Assembly (NCBI GenBank): GCA_019247305.1
Contig: JAFAPC010000198.1
Location: forward strand, 1 to 62,131
Origin: Pseudonocardiales bacterium
GTDB lineage: Bacteria; Actinomycetota; Actinomycetes; Mycobacteriales; Pseudonocardiaceae
Length of the DNA: 62,131 bases
Direction: 5' to 3'
Below, one piece after another: positions 35,401 to 45,326 of the stretch. The number at the start of each line of letters is the position of its first letter. Position 1 is the stretch's first letter. The position numbers and the translations under genes are program-made. Below the pieces are notes generated by a model. It was not told the origin of the DNA and made no database searches. It saw nothing but the letters and a program-made list of their open reading frames with translations.

Positions 35401-37974
35401 ATGGACTTCGAGGTACTCGGCCCACTGCGGGTGCGGCAAGGGGGGCAGCCCGTCCAGCTTTCCGCGCCCATGCCCCGCATGGTGCTCGGGGTCCTGCTCA
35501 CGCGAGCGAACACACCGGTGCCGGTGGATGTTCTGGTGGATGCCCTGTGGACCGGCCAGCGAGACCCGCGCGCCGCCAAAAAGCTGCAGCTGCACGTGCA
35601 CCGGTTGCGTCGGGTGCTGGGTGATCCGGCCCGGATCAGCTTCGAGTACGGCGGCTACACGCTGCACGTACACCCAGGCGAACTCGACGTCGAACGATTT
35701 GAATCCGCGCTCGCCGAGGGAACCGATGCCGGGCAGCCGGCTCGAACTGTTGCGTTGCTGCGCAGGGCGCTCCAGTTATGGCGCGGGGATCCCTTCGGTG
35801 ATATCACCGATCTGCCGCTGCTGCGCGCCGAGGCCGACCGGCTGACCGAGCGCCGGCTCACCGGTCTTGCCCAGCTCTATGCCGCCGAGCTGGCCTGCGG
35901 CCACGCCAATGAGATCATCCCCGAACTTGTCGAGCTGGCTGCGCGGCACCCGATGCGGGAGCAGCTGCAGGGGCTGTTGATGACCGCGCTCTACCAGGCA
36001 GGCCGGCAGGCCGAGGCGCTGGAGGTCTATCACCGCACCCGGGGTGCCCTGGTTGAGCAGCTGGGGCTGGAGCCCGGGAACGAACTGCAACGGCTGGAGC
36101 ACGCCATCCTGACCGGCGACCCGATGCTGGAGGCCCCGACGACGCCCTCGATCACTCCGGCGCAGCTGCCCGCCGACATCACCGACTTCACTGGCCGTAG
36201 AGATCAACTCGCCACCGTCCAGCACCTGGCCGCCGCAGCGGACCGGTCGGCAACGGCGCTTGTCGCGATCACCGGGAAGGCTGGGGTGGGAAAGACGACG
36301 CTGGCCGTGCACGCCGCGCACCGGCTGCGGGTGCATTACCCCGACGGGCAGCTGTTCGTGAACCTCCGTGGTGTGCAGGCACCGCCGCTGGCACCGGCGG
36401 ACGTGCTCGCCCGATTCCTGCGTTCGCTTGGGGTGGACCGCATGGCGATCCCCGACGACGCCGAGGAACGTGCCGCTTTGTATCGCAGCCGGTTGGCCGA
36501 CCGGCGGCTGCTCATCCTGCTCGACAATGCAGAGTGCGAGGCCCAGCTGCGACCGCTGCTGCCCGGCACCCCCGGCTGCGCGGTGCTGGTCACCAGCCGG
36601 ACCCGGCTGGCCGGTCTGAACGGGGCCCGGCTGATCGATCTGGACCTCTTCGAGCCTGACCAGGCGCTTGAGCTGCTGGCACGGGTGGCTGGGCCGCAAC
36701 GGGTCGCGACGGAACCTGCGGCAGCCAAGGAGATCGTGCGGCTATGCGGTTTCCTGCCGCTGGCTGTCCGGGTCGCGGGAGCGCGGCTAGGCGCCCGACC
36801 GCATTGGCCGTTGTCCCGCCTTGAGGCTGACCTGACCGACGAGCACCACCGCCTTGAGGCACTGCGACTCGGAGACCTGGAAGTGCGGGCCAGCCTCGCC
36901 CTGAGCTACGAAAGCCTGGACGCGACCGCTCGGCGCGTCTTCCGGCTCCTCGGGCTGCTTGAGATCCGCGATTTCACCCCGTGGGTGACCGCCGCTCTGC
37001 TCGACGTCCCCCAGGACAAGGCTGAGGAGTTGGTGGACACTCTGGTCGATATGCACCTGCTCGACGTGGTCGGGCCCGATGCTTCGGGACGGTTGCGTTA
37101 CCGCTTTCATGATCTGCTACGCGCCTACGCCCGGGAAGTGCTCGCCGCCCACGAGCCAGAAGCCGACCGACTCGCTGCGCTGAACCGGGCGTTCGGGGGT
37201 TGGCTTGCGCTAGCCGAGACGGCAGGGCGGTCCATGGCCAGCTCTGCCTTCGCCGGAACCGTCGAATGCGGGAGTTGTTGGCGCCCCGACGAGTCGGTGG
37301 TCAGATCCGTGGTCACCGACCCTTCCGGCTGGTTCCAGGCCGAATGGCCAGCCCTGATCGGCGCCGTCGAGCAAGCGTACTCGGTTGGGTCAGACCAGCT
37401 CGGCTGGGCGCTGGGCGTACGCCTGGCCAGGATCTTCCTTGTTCGTGGGTACTACGAGGACTGGCGGGGCGTCTGTGAACTGATGCTCGCTGGCGCGCGG
37501 AGAGCGGTCAATGGCGGGCGGAAAGGTACGGTGCCGCGTCGGCCAGGCGAGTTGCACCGACTTCAGCACCGCCTCGATGAGGCGCTAGAAGGCTTCGCCC
37601 AGACGCTCACGGCGTGCGGAGCCCCCGGCGACTACGCTGATCGTGCCCTGGCCACCGGGCGCATCCGCACCGTCCACGATGATTCTGGCCACAAAACCGG
37701 CCGCTTCGACGAGGCCTTGTCCCGCCTGGAAGCCGCCCTGAGCTACCTGCGCGAGTTAGCTGACCGCCACAGCGAGGTCTCGGCGATGCGCACGCTCGGT
37801 ACCGTGCATCGGCTGCAGAGATGTCATGAGAAAGCAGCCCGCTGCTTCCAGCAGGTGCTGGACGCCCTTGACGTTTTCTCCGACCCCGTTCGAAACGTGG
37901 CTCTGGTGTCGTCCGGAGCTGCCAGCGGTGTCAGGTTGGCCGCTCTGCACGGCACCCCGTATGCGGGTTGGTAG
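35401..37974 (+). CDS. AfsR-type SARP regulator with NB-ARC ATPase, shortened C-terminus
   Basis: An 857-residue regulator. DNA-binding domain at 1-95 (MDFEVLGPLRVRQGGQPVQL), bacterial transcriptional activation domain at 100-245 (LGLEPGNELQRLEHAILTGD), then an NB-ARC STAND ATPase with Walker A GKAGVGKTT, Walker B LLILLDNAE, and the GCAVLVTSRTRLAGL and FLPLAVRVAGARLG blocks. The TPR region is cut short: it ends GTPYAGW after only about three repeats, where relatives have more. It is the likely reader of the box at 35185-35213. ATG 35401 follows GGGGGGTGGCGAC. Confidence 0.85.
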   Translation: MDFEVLGPLRVRQGGQPVQLSAPMPRMVLGVLLTRANTPVPVDVLVDALWTGQRDPRAAKKLQLHVHRLRRVLGDPARISFEYGGYTLHVHPGELDVERFESALAEGTDAGQPARTVALLRRALQLWRGDPFGDITDLPLLRAEADRLTERRLTGLAQLYAAELACGHANEIIPELVELAARHPMREQLQGLLMTALYQAGRQAEALEVYHRTRGALVEQLGLEPGNELQRLEHAILTGDPMLEAPTTPSITPAQLPADITDFTGRRDQLATVQHLAAAADRSATALVAITGKAGVGKTTLAVHAAHRLRVHYPDGQLFVNLRGVQAPPLAPADVLARFLRSLGVDRMAIPDDAEERAALYRSRLADRRLLILLDNAECEAQLRPLLPGTPGCAVLVTSRTRLAGLNGARLIDLDLFEPDQALELLARVAGPQRVATEPAAAKEIVRLCGFLPLAVRVAGARLGARPHWPLSRLEADLTDEHHRLEALRLGDLEVRASLALSYESLDATARRVFRLLGLLEIRDFTPWVTAALLDVPQDKAEELVDTLVDMHLLDVVGPDASGRLRYRFHDLLRAYAREVLAAHEPEADRLAALNRAFGGWLALAETAGRSMASSAFAGTVECGSCWRPDESVVRSVVTDPSGWFQAEWPALIGAVEQAYSVGSDQLGWALGVRLARIFLVRGYYEDWRGVCELMLAGARRAVNGGRKGTVPRRPGELHRLQHRLDEALEGFAQTLTACGAPGDYADRALATGRIRTVHDDSGHKTGRFDEALSRLEAALSYLRELADRHSEVSAMRTLGTVHRLQRCHEKAARCFQQVLDALDVFSDPVRNVALVSSGAASGVRLAALHGTPYAGW

Positions 37975-37997
37975 CCCTTGAAGAGCGGCCACACCCA

Positions 37998-39335
37998 TCA
38001 GTGCGCATAGCCCTCCAGCATCTCGGTGACCAGCGCCGCGATCGGCGAGCGCTCCGAGCGGGTAAGGGTGACGTGGGCGAACAGCGGGTGTCCCTTCAGT
38101 TTCTCGATCACTGCGGCCACCCCGTCATGCCGGCCCACGCGCAGGTTGTCTCGCTGCGCAACATCGTGGGTGAGCACGACTCTGGATCCCGTGCCCAGCC
38201 GGGACAGCACCGTGAGCAGCACGTTCCGTTCCAGGGACTGCGCCTCGTCGACAATCACGAAACTGTCGTGCAACGACCGTCCCCGGATGTGGGTCAACGG
38301 CATCACCTCGAGCATCCCGCGGTCGATCACCTCGTCGATGACGTCCGGTGAGGCGATCGCCCCAAGGGTGTCGAACACAGCCTGCGCCCAGGGCTGCATC
38401 TTTTCGCTTTCGCTGCCCGGCAGATAGCCCAGCTCCTGGCCGCCCACGGCGTAGAGCGGCCGGAAGACAATGACCCGCCGGTGCGTGCCGCGCTCCATCA
38501 CGGTCTCCAGGCCCGCACACAGCGCCAGCGCCGACTTGCCGGTCCCGGCCCGGCCACCGAGCGACACGATGCCCACCTCGGAGTCGAGTAGCAGGTCAAG
38601 GGCGATGCGCTGCTCAGCCGAGCGGCCGCGCAGGCCGAACGCCTCACGGTCTCCGCGGACCAGCCGGGCGCGCTTGTCCGCGGTGATCCGGCCCAGCGCA
38701 GTCGCCGTTCCCGCGAACAGCCGCAGGCCAGTGTTGCAGGGCAGACCAGCGACCTCCGGATGGTCGGTGAGATCGGCACTGCCCTCCTTGTAGAGTTCCT
38801 CCAGCACCGAACGCCCGACCTCAACATCGCTCATCCCGGTCCACCCTGAGGGCACCACGTCCTGCGCGCGGTACTCCTCGGCGGCCAACCCGACCGCCCC
38901 TGCCTTGACCCGCAGCGGCATGTCCTTGGTCACCAGCGTGACGTTGCCGCCGTCGGCGGCCAGGTTCAGCGCACAGGCCAGAATTCGGGAGTCGTTGGTG
39001 TTGTCGGTACGGAACCCGGCGGGCAGTACCGACGGGTCACAGTGGTTCAGCTCGACGCGTAGGGTGCCACCCAGCTCACCGATCGGGATCGGCTTATCCA
39101 GCCGACCGTGAGCAAGACGCAGATCCTCCAGCAGGCGCAGCGCCTCTCGGGCGAACCAGCCCAGTTCCGCGTGATTCCGCTTGCCCTCCAGTTCCTCGAT
39201 GACCGCGATGGGAAACACCACCTCGTGCTCATCGAATCGGAGCAGTGCCCAAGGATCGGACAGCAGAACCGAGGTATCCAGTACGTAGGTGCGCAAACCC
39301 AGAGCAGTGGAGTGTGGCGAGCGAGAAGCGATCAC
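37998..39335 (-). CDS. PhoH-family ATPase with PIN domain (PhoH2 type)
   Basis: A 445-residue protein. The N-terminal PIN domain ([33 protein letters not shown]) is fused to a PhoH ATPase with Walker [10 protein letters not shown] and Walker [12 protein letters not shown]. PhoH2 proteins are reported as RNA helicase/RNase fusions, in some bacteria with an antitoxin (PhoAT). Here no PhoAT-like frame is evident upstream. GTG 39335; the longer frame upstream has no domain content. The family is widespread in actinobacteria (Rv1095). Confidence 0.92.
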   Translation of the reverse strand: MIASRSPHSTALGLRTYVLDTSVLLSDPWALLRFDEHEVVFPIAVIEELEGKRNHAELGWFAREALRLLEDLRLAHGRLDKPIPIGELGGTLRVELNHCDPSVLPAGFRTDNTNDSRILACALNLAADGGNVTLVTKDMPLRVKAGAVGLAAEEYRAQDVVPSGWTGMSDVEVGRSVLEELYKEGSADLTDHPEVAGLPCNTGLRLFAGTATALGRITADKRARLVRGDREAFGLRGRSAEQRIALDLLLDSEVGIVSLGGRAGTGKSALALCAGLETVMERGTHRRVIVFRPLYAVGGQELGYLPGSESEKMQPWAQAVFDTLGAIASPDVIDEVIDRGMLEVMPLTHIRGRSLHDSFVIVDEAQSLERNVLLTVLSRLGTGSRVVLTHDVAQRDNLRVGRHDGVAAVIEKLKGHPLFAHVTLTRSERSPIAALVTEMLEGYAH

Positions 39336-39607
39336 GGCAGCTCCTTGGCGTGCGCGGCACCCGCGCCCGCTGTTCGGTGGGCCGGCCGGCCTCCGATTGA
39401 TCGCTACCGCGTCCGCCCTGGTGGGGCTTAGCGGGACCGACCACGAGGGCCAGGTGCCGACCCTCCCGTGCTCGCCGTGGGCGGTGTACCCGCCCGCTCG
39501 ACAAAAGCCACGATCAGGGCCTCCCGTGGCGAGACGCGCTAGCACATCCCGCTGTCACCGCACGGTACCGGGGTGCGGCCGTCGTGGCAGGCATCCACCC
39601 AGGTGAA

Positions 39608-40843
39608 TCACGCGCGTCTACTCCCTGAGCCTGCGCCCCTCAGCTCGGCCCGCACCACCGAGGGAACGAGCGGCTCATCAAGTAACCGCAGGTAGCGCGG
39701 GGCCAGTGGCTGCGTCAGCGGGCGGTCCTCCAGCCAGGTACGCAGCAGTCGGTAGCCCTCCACATACGTGGTGGTGTAGGCCCGCCACAGCGGGTCGGAG
39801 AGAAATCGCACCATCTGCTTGGCCCGCGCTTCACCGACCAGCAGCCAGCGCTGCAGGTACGCCAACACCTCCGCCGGGTCGACGCCTTGATCGTGCAGCA
39901 TGAGCGCGGCGTCCTGGCGGACCCCGAGCAGATCCACCGCAACCGCCTCGAGACGCTCGGCAAGCTCACCGTCCATCCGCAGTCCCAGATCGCCGAGGAT
40001 CTCCGCAGCCCACGGCCCCCATCCAGGACCGACCGCAGCCTGCAGCCCGAGGTCGGCCAACCCTTCGGCCATGAGGCACTGTGGCGTATTCACCAAGAAG
40101 ATCGTCTGCTCGGCGTGGTGCTGCGTCCGCACCAGGCCGGCTTCCTTGCGGCAGTGTTCGGTGTGGTGACCTGGGTAGGCTTCGTGCGCCACCAGATGTG
40201 GCAGGTTAGCCATCCGGTGCCCGAGATCGGCGTTGATGGCCACCCGCGAACAGAAATCACCGAGGTAGTAGTTGAATCCGCTCCACGGCTTGTCGGTGAC
40301 TATCTCGTAGCGCACGGTCTCCTGCGCAGGCAGCCCGAAGCGCTCCCGGACCCGATCCCGCAGCGCGCTGGACAACGCCTGCACGGCGGTCTCCAGCCGC
40401 TCCGGCGCAATCTCGTCGCGGGCTCGATACGTGGTCAACCGATCGATCACGGGATCGGTGCCGGGCAGCAGCCGGTCAATCTCGGCATGAGCCTGGCGGT
40501 AGACCTCGGGATCACCCGGTTCGATGACGACGTCGAAGTATGCCGCCACCTCCGCCACGAACCCGACCCGCTGACCAGCCAGCACACGCCCGCTGCACTC
40601 CAGGGCCCTCAGGTGGGCATCCAGGAAGCGGGCCCGCGGCTCAGACAAGCCGGAGGAGGGTAACTCAGCCCGCAGCGCAGCCGCCCGGCGGGCCAGCGCC
40701 GCTGGATCCGGCCGGGGCTCGTTGTCCACCTGGTGGCGCAGCGCCGGATCGCCGGTGTAGGCGTCGACGAAGCCCTCGATAAGCCGGTTAAACCGCAGGC
40801 CCAGCAGCAGGTACTCGCGGACGAGGGGCGGGGGGATACTCAT
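39608..40843 (-). CDS. DUF885-family protein
   Basis: A 411-residue protein with the DUF885 pattern: GFNYYLGDFCSR, HLVAHEAYPGHHTEH with a zinc-binding HExxxGHH arrangement, and LMAEGLADLGLQ, a second-glutamate type helix. These look like the active site of a metallopeptidase. ATG 40843 (MSIPPPLVREYL); the frame extends upstream only through a palindrome and part of the prenyltransferase gene. It lacks a signal peptide, so cytoplasmic. Substrate unknown. Confidence 0.8.
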   Translation of the reverse strand: MSIPPPLVREYLLLGLRFNRLIEGFVDAYTGDPALRHQVDNEPRPDPAALARRAAALRAELPSSGLSEPRARFLDAHLRALECSGRVLAGQRVGFVAEVAAYFDVVIEPGDPEVYRQAHAEIDRLLPGTDPVIDRLTTYRARDEIAPERLETAVQALSSALRDRVRERFGLPAQETVRYEIVTDKPWSGFNYYLGDFCSRVAINADLGHRMANLPHLVAHEAYPGHHTEHCRKEAGLVRTQHHAEQTIFLVNTPQCLMAEGLADLGLQAAVGPGWGPWAAEILGDLGLRMDGELAERLEAVAVDLLGVRQDAALMLHDQGVDPAEVLAYLQRWLLVGEARAKQMVRFLSDPLWRAYTTTYVEGYRLLRTWLEDRPLTQPLAPRYLRLLDEPLVPSVVRAELRGAGSGSRRA

Positions 40844-40854
40844 GGGATGAGTAT

Positions 40855-40900
40855 CCCGTGAGTGGCGTTGCGAGCTAGGGCTCGCAACGCCACTCACGGG
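40855..40900. terminator. 46-bp perfect palindrome, REP-like terminator
   Basis: CCCGTGAGTGGCGTTGCGAG plus C (40855-40875) pairs exactly with its reverse complement (40880-40900) around TAGG, giving a 21-bp stem. It begins 2 bp after the prenyltransferase stop and ends 12 bp before the DUF885 ATG. I recall GTGAGTGG...CCACTCAC palindromes as repeated intergenic elements in Pseudonocardiaceae genomes. Confidence 0.75.
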
Positions 40901-40901
40901 T

Positions 40902-41672
40902 CTACGAGCCGAACCGGCGATGCCGGGCGGCGTAGTCCCGCAGCGCACGCAGGAAATCCACCTTCCGGAACGCCGGCCAGTAGGCATCGCAGAACCAGAA
41001 CTCTGAGTGTGCCGACTGCCAGAGCAGGAAACCCGACAGCCGCTGCTCCCCCGAGGTACGGATGACCAAGTCAGGGTCGGGCTGGCCGGATGTGTAGAGG
41101 TGCTCGGCGATCTGCTCGACGTCGAGCACCTCGGCGAGCTCCTCCATGGTGGTGCCGGCCTCAGCGTGCTTGAGCAGTAATTTGCGCAACGCGTCGGCGA
41201 TCTCCTGACGGCCGCCGTAGCCCACCGCAACATTCACCGCCAACCCGGGCCGATCCCGGGTCCGAGCTGCCGCGCTGGTCAGCCGCTGCGCCATCTCCGG
41301 CGGGAGCAGATCGAGCGCGCCGACGACCCGTACTCGCCAGGGAGTGTCCGGTGCGCACAGCTCGTCAACGACATTGGCAATGATCTCCAGTAACGGCTCC
41401 ACCTCCTCCGGCGGCCGGTTGCGCAAGTTATCCGGGGACAGTAGCCAGAACGTCGCGATCTCGACACCGCTCTCCTGGCACCAGCCAAGCAACTCGATCA
41501 GCTTGGCGGCACCAACCCGGTGACCGTCACTGACGTCCGCGAACCCGGCCTCCTTGGCCCAGCGTCGATTGCCGTCCATGATCACTGCAACATGGCGGGG
41601 ACGGTTGCCACTGCCAAGCTGGCGGGCTAGCCGCCGCTCGTAAGCGGCGTAGACGAGATCCGGCAGTCTCAC
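40902..41672 (-). CDS. Short-chain cis-prenyl transferase (Z,E-FPP synthase type)
   Basis: A 256-residue undecaprenyl-type cis-prenyltransferase. The conserved P-loop-like VAVIMDGNRRWAKEAGF at about 28-44 has the metal-binding Asp, then FWLLSPDNLRNRPPEEVEPL, VGYGGRQEI, DLVIRTSGEQRLSGFLLWQS and EFWFCDAYWPAF. The length and the sequence around the substrate pocket resemble Rv1086, which makes Z,E-farnesyl diphosphate, the starter for decaprenyl phosphate. A longer-chain UppS is the alternative. GTG 41672. Confidence 0.88.
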   Translation of the reverse strand: MRLPDLVYAAYERRLARQLGSGNRPRHVAVIMDGNRRWAKEAGFADVSDGHRVGAAKLIELLGWCQESGVEIATFWLLSPDNLRNRPPEEVEPLLEIIANVVDELCAPDTPWRVRVVGALDLLPPEMAQRLTSAAARTRDRPGLAVNVAVGYGGRQEIADALRKLLLKHAEAGTTMEELAEVLDVEQIAEHLYTSGQPDPDLVIRTSGEQRLSGFLLWQSAHSEFWFCDAYWPAFRKVDFLRALRDYAARHRRFGS

Positions 41673-41700
41673 AAGTCGGGAAGGTTACGCCCGACATCGG

Positions 41701-43242
41701 TCAGTCAGACTTCAGCGTGACGGTCACGACCAGCGGCCGCCCGTTGCGAATCAGCGAAATCGGCACCCGTTCGCCGATAGCCCGCTCGTGAATAGCGACG
41801 GTCAGCACCTCGGCGCTGTTCACGGCCCGGTTGCCGACCTTGGTAATCACATCGTCCTCCAGGATGCCGGCCTCGGCGGCGGCGCTGCCCTGCTGGACGT
41901 TCTGCACTCGGGCGCCGTCGGAGCGGCCGTCGGTCACCGAGGCGGCGTTGACGCCCAACTCGGCGTGCTGATAGTGCCCGGTGCGGATCAGTTCCTGCGC
42001 GATCGTCTTGGCCGTATCGATCGGGATAGCGAAGCCGAGCCCGATAGAGCCACCGCCTTCGCTGGTGCCCAGGGTGCGGATCGCGGTGTTGATGCCCACC
42101 ACTGCTCCGGCGGCGTCCACCAGCGCCCCGCCAGAGTTGCCGGGGTTGATGGCCGCGTCGGTCTGGATCGCATCGATCACTGCATTGCCGTAACCGCCAT
42201 CCCCTTCCAACCGCACTGGCCGGTTCACCGCGCTGACGATGCCGCTAGTCACCGTGCCAGCGAGGCCGAGTGGAGAACCGATAGCGATGACCGGGTCACC
42301 CGGCTGCAGCATCGATGAGCGGCCCAGCTGCGCCACCGTCGGGTGGGCAACTTCTACCTTGACCACCGCAAGGTCGGTTTTGGGATCCCGGCCTACGATC
42401 CGCGCTGGCAACCGGGTCCCGTCACTGAACACCGCGTCCAGGGTGGCCTGTGGGATGTTTGCCGCCGGGGCCACGACGTGGTTGTTGGTCAACAGGTAGC
42501 CGTGGCCGTCAATCACCACACCGGAGCCAAACCCACCCTGGTCGCCGACCCGGAACTCTAAGGACACCACCGCAGGCAGCACCCGAGCAGCGACCGCCGC
42601 CACCGAACCCGTCGGACGATCGATCACTGGCTGCACTTGCGCCAATGTGACATCCGGATCGTTGAGCAGAGTGCCACCCTCTGCGGTGAGCCGGCCCACG
42701 AGTCCACCGACCGCGCCGATCAGCAGGGCCACTGCCCCCAGGAGGGCGAGCGCACGGTTGCTTACCCGACGGCCGAACAGCACTTCCGCTAGGCTCAGCC
42801 GAGCTCCTGGCCGCAGCGGTTCATCGGCGTCGGGGTGACGTTGCGCAAGTGCGGGGGCGCCCAGCACGGCGCTCGCCCAGGGATCCCGCCACGGGTCGCG
42901 TCCGGCGCCGTGCGGCCAGAGGTCGTCTTCCCGGTCCGCTCCGCCCGAAGGCTGCGCACCAGTGCACCCGGGCGGGCGTTGCAGCCGCTCAACGCAGCCT
43001 GACGGCCGACCGAACGCTGCCGCCAGCGCCTCCGGGGGCGGCGGCGCTGCGGCCCAGTCACGCCTACCGCCGGCCGGTTGATCAGCAAACGCTCCGAGCA
43101 CTCCCGGTGGTCGGCCGAACGCTTGTGCCGCATCGGGATCGACGGCGGGCCGCTGCGCTGGCTTCGGGACAAACTTCGGCCGCCCCGAATGCCCGTCGGT
43201 GGTAAAAGGCTGATCGGAGGCGTGATCCTGCGGCGTGGCCAT
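41701..43242 (-). CDS. htrA: HtrA/DegP-type serine protease with PDZ domain
   Basis: A 513-residue membrane-anchored HtrA. Cytoplasmic proline-rich N-terminus, one transmembrane helix at about 163-185, trypsin-like domain with the triad H255 (TNNHVV), D290 (KTDLAV) and S370 (NPGNSGG), and a C-terminal PDZ domain (about 400-505). Periplasmic/exoplasmic protein quality control, possibly processing the anti-sigma factor. ATG 43242 has AGGAGAT upstream. Next to rseA and sigE as in M. tuberculosis (Rv1223). Confidence 0.93.
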   Translation of the reverse strand: MATPQDHASDQPFTTDGHSGRPKFVPKPAQRPAVDPDAAQAFGRPPGVLGAFADQPAGGRRDWAAAPPPPEALAAAFGRPSGCVERLQRPPGCTGAQPSGGADREDDLWPHGAGRDPWRDPWASAVLGAPALAQRHPDADEPLRPGARLSLAEVLFGRRVSNRALALLGAVALLIGAVGGLVGRLTAEGGTLLNDPDVTLAQVQPVIDRPTGSVAAVAARVLPAVVSLEFRVGDQGGFGSGVVIDGHGYLLTNNHVVAPAANIPQATLDAVFSDGTRLPARIVGRDPKTDLAVVKVEVAHPTVAQLGRSSMLQPGDPVIAIGSPLGLAGTVTSGIVSAVNRPVRLEGDGGYGNAVIDAIQTDAAINPGNSGGALVDAAGAVVGINTAIRTLGTSEGGGSIGLGFAIPIDTAKTIAQELIRTGHYQHAELGVNAASVTDGRSDGARVQNVQQGSAAAEAGILEDDVITKVGNRAVNSAEVLTVAIHERAIGERVPISLIRNGRPLVVTVTLKSD

Positions 43243-43313
43243 GATCTCCTGGGGGACTGTGCGCTAGCGATCACCTAGTCTGCTCGCACCCTGGTGAAAT
43301 GTGCGTAGCGCTG

Positions 43314-43736
43314 TTACCAGCCGATCCAACGACCGAGTATCGAAGGTCCGCCACCCCAACGCTGGCTTGAACCCAACGGCCAAGTCCGGGCTCGGCCCAG
43401 GCGCGAGGCCTCGACGACGGTGCCCTCAGCAGTGACCGCCCGCCCGGCTGGAGTGCCGGGCAGACTGGCAGTGTGCGGGATGTCCCGCAGCGCGGCCAGC
43501 AAGTCGGCTGGAACCGGAGGGCACTGCGCCGAACGAACCACCTTGCTGGTCTGGCATTGCGTGGCGACCTCCGCAGCGCAGGACTGGCACACGGTGAGGT
43601 GCGCAGCAGCCCGGTCACGCGCGATGGGGGCGAGTTCTCCGTCGACGAAGGCCACGACGGCATCCATAGCCAGGTGCTGTCCTGCGTTCAGGCCGGCTAC
43701 CAAGTCGGAGAAGCCACGACCGCGCAGGTCCGTCAT
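43314..43736 (-). CDS. Zinc anti-sigma factor RseA-like
   Basis: A 140-residue zinc-associated anti-sigma (ZAS) protein. The zinc site is the H-x3-C-x2-C of HLTVCQSCAAEVATQ, preceded by AVVAFVDGELAPIARDRAAA. No transmembrane helix, as in mycobacterial RseA. It would bind SigE and release it on stress. It begins 10 bp after the sigE stop (ATG 43736). Homologue of Rv1222. Confidence 0.88.
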   Translation of the reverse strand: MTDLRGRGFSDLVAGLNAGQHLAMDAVVAFVDGELAPIARDRAAAHLTVCQSCAAEVATQCQTSKVVRSAQCPPVPADLLAALRDIPHTASLPGTPAGRAVTAEGTVVEASRLGRARTWPLGSSQRWGGGPSILGRWIGW

Positions 43737-43745
43737 CCAGCCTCC

Positions 43746-44351
43746 TTACTCAGCCGGGGTGCGCCGCTGTTCGAGCGCCGCCTTGAGCGCCTGCCTGCCA
43801 CGGTGGATCCGGCTGCGAACCGTCCCAAGCTTGACCCCGAGCGTGGCACCGATCTCCTCGTAGGAAAGGCCCTCTACGTCACAGAGTACGACAGCTGCCC
43901 GGAATTCTGGGGCGAGGCCGTCCAATGCCTCCTGCAGATCCGGATCGAGATGAGTCACGGCGTAGACCTGCTCCGGGCTAGGCCCACCACCGACGAGCCG
44001 GTCGGTGTCCTCGGGTAGGCCCTCCATCCGCAGCCGGGAACGTCGACGGACCATGTCCAGGAACAGGTTGGTGGTGATCCGGTGCAACCAGCCTTCGAAC
44101 GTGCCAGGTTTGTAGGATCCCAGGCTGCGGAACACCCGGATGAAGGTCTCTTGGGTAAGGTCCTCGGCGTCGTGCTGATTGCCGGAAAGGCGGTATGCCA
44201 ACCGGTACACCCGGTCGACGTGCTCCCGCACCACCTCGTCCCACGAAGGCGGCACCCACGCCTGGCCCGCCCGAACCGTCGTGTCGTCGGGCGGGACGGC
44301 GGGGGTCTCGTGCCCAGGAACAAGATCGCGAACGAGGATCTGGGTGGCCAT
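43746..44351 (-). CDS. sigE: RNA polymerase sigma factor SigE
   Basis: A 201-residue ECF sigma factor. Region 2 ([44 protein letters not shown]) and region 4 ([33 protein letters not shown]) match SigE of mycobacteria and relatives. It controls surface/envelope stress genes. ATG 44351 ([11 protein letters not shown]) is the start; the frame continues upstream only weakly. The sigE-rseA-htrA order is conserved. Confidence 0.94.
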   Translation of the reverse strand: MATQILVRDLVPGHETPAVPPDDTTVRAGQAWVPPSWDEVVREHVDRVYRLAYRLSGNQHDAEDLTQETFIRVFRSLGSYKPGTFEGWLHRITTNLFLDMVRRRSRLRMEGLPEDTDRLVGGGPSPEQVYAVTHLDPDLQEALDGLAPEFRAAVVLCDVEGLSYEEIGATLGVKLGTVRSRIHRGRQALKAALEQRRTPAE

Positions 44352-44645
44352 CGACTGGGTCTCCCACTTTCGGGTTGACGATGGGGCGTCGGTCGCAGGG
44401 GCAGGACACGAACAGCTGGTGCAACGCCGGGGTAGCTTTCAATGTTTCACCGCAGGTTCCCTATCGGGAGACCTACCAGCCGGCCCCCAGGAGATCCCGC
44501 TTCCATGATGGCGCGCCAGCGTATGCCCCGGGTAAGGGCCGGCTAAGAAGATCCTGAGAGTGGCCCTGGGGATTAAGGCCGCTGAGGTCCGCGGCTGGCG
44601 CGGCGTCGCCCAGACGGCGCAAACGGCGACGCTACGCTGCGCAGT

Positions 44646-45311
44646 ATGAGGTCGACCGGCAGCGTCGAGGGGCCGCCTACTTCCTGCGGCAACGCCGTGC
44701 GCGAGTACGTGGAGAGCTTCGTCACCGAGGACGAGGTACTGACCGCGGCGCGCGAACGCGGGCAGGAGCTGGGCTGCACCCCTATCAGCGCAGACAGCGG
44801 TGCCGCGCTGCGGTTTCTGGCCAGCGCACTCGCCGCCCGTGCCGTAGTCGAGATCGGCACCGGCGCGGGCACCAGCGGGCTGTGGCTGCTGCGCGGGATG
44901 GCCCCCCACGGGGTGCTCACCTCCATCGACGTCGAACCTGAGCACCAGCGCGCCGCTCGGCAGGCGTTCGCCGACGCTGGGTTCCCGCCGTCTCGCTACC
45001 GGCTGATCATGGGACAAGCTCTGGACGTGCTGCCCCGGCTCACCGACGGGGGCTACGACGTGGTATTCGTCGACGCCGCGAAGCCCGAATACCCGCGCTA
45101 TCTCCAGGCCGGCGTGCCCTTGCTGCGCCCCGGCGGGGTGATCGCGTTCGACAACGCCCTGGGCAGCGACAGGGGGAGCGATCCGGCAGGGCGAGATCCA
45201 GCCTCCGCTGCCCTGCGTGAGGTCAGCGCGATGGTGCGCGAGGACACGACGCTCATCCCCCTGATGCTGCCGCTGGGCGATGGACTCCTGCTCGCGCTGC
45301 GCACGTCGTAA
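44646..45311 (+). CDS. SAM-dependent O-methyltransferase
   Basis: A 221-residue class I O-methyltransferase (caffeoyl-CoA/catechol type): VVEIGTGAGTSGLWLLRGMA, SIDVEPEHQRAARQAFADAG and the DVVFVDAAKPEYPRYL metal-binding motif. It is the equivalent of Rv1220c, divergent from sigE in M. tuberculosis. ATG 44646. Substrate unknown. Confidence 0.9.
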   Translation: MRSTGSVEGPPTSCGNAVREYVESFVTEDEVLTAARERGQELGCTPISADSGAALRFLASALAARAVVEIGTGAGTSGLWLLRGMAPHGVLTSIDVEPEHQRAARQAFADAGFPPSRYRLIMGQALDVLPRLTDGGYDVVFVDAAKPEYPRYLQAGVPLLRPGGVIAFDNALGSDRGSDPAGRDPASAALREVSAMVREDTTLIPLMLPLGDGLLLALRTS

Positions 45312-45326
45312 TCGGTAGGCCGGTCG

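Noticed and set aside
39336..39607. A possible riboswitch or leader upstream of the PhoH gene
   Set aside because: No conserved pairing pattern of a known riboswitch is visible; 272 bases without a gene and without recognisable structure.
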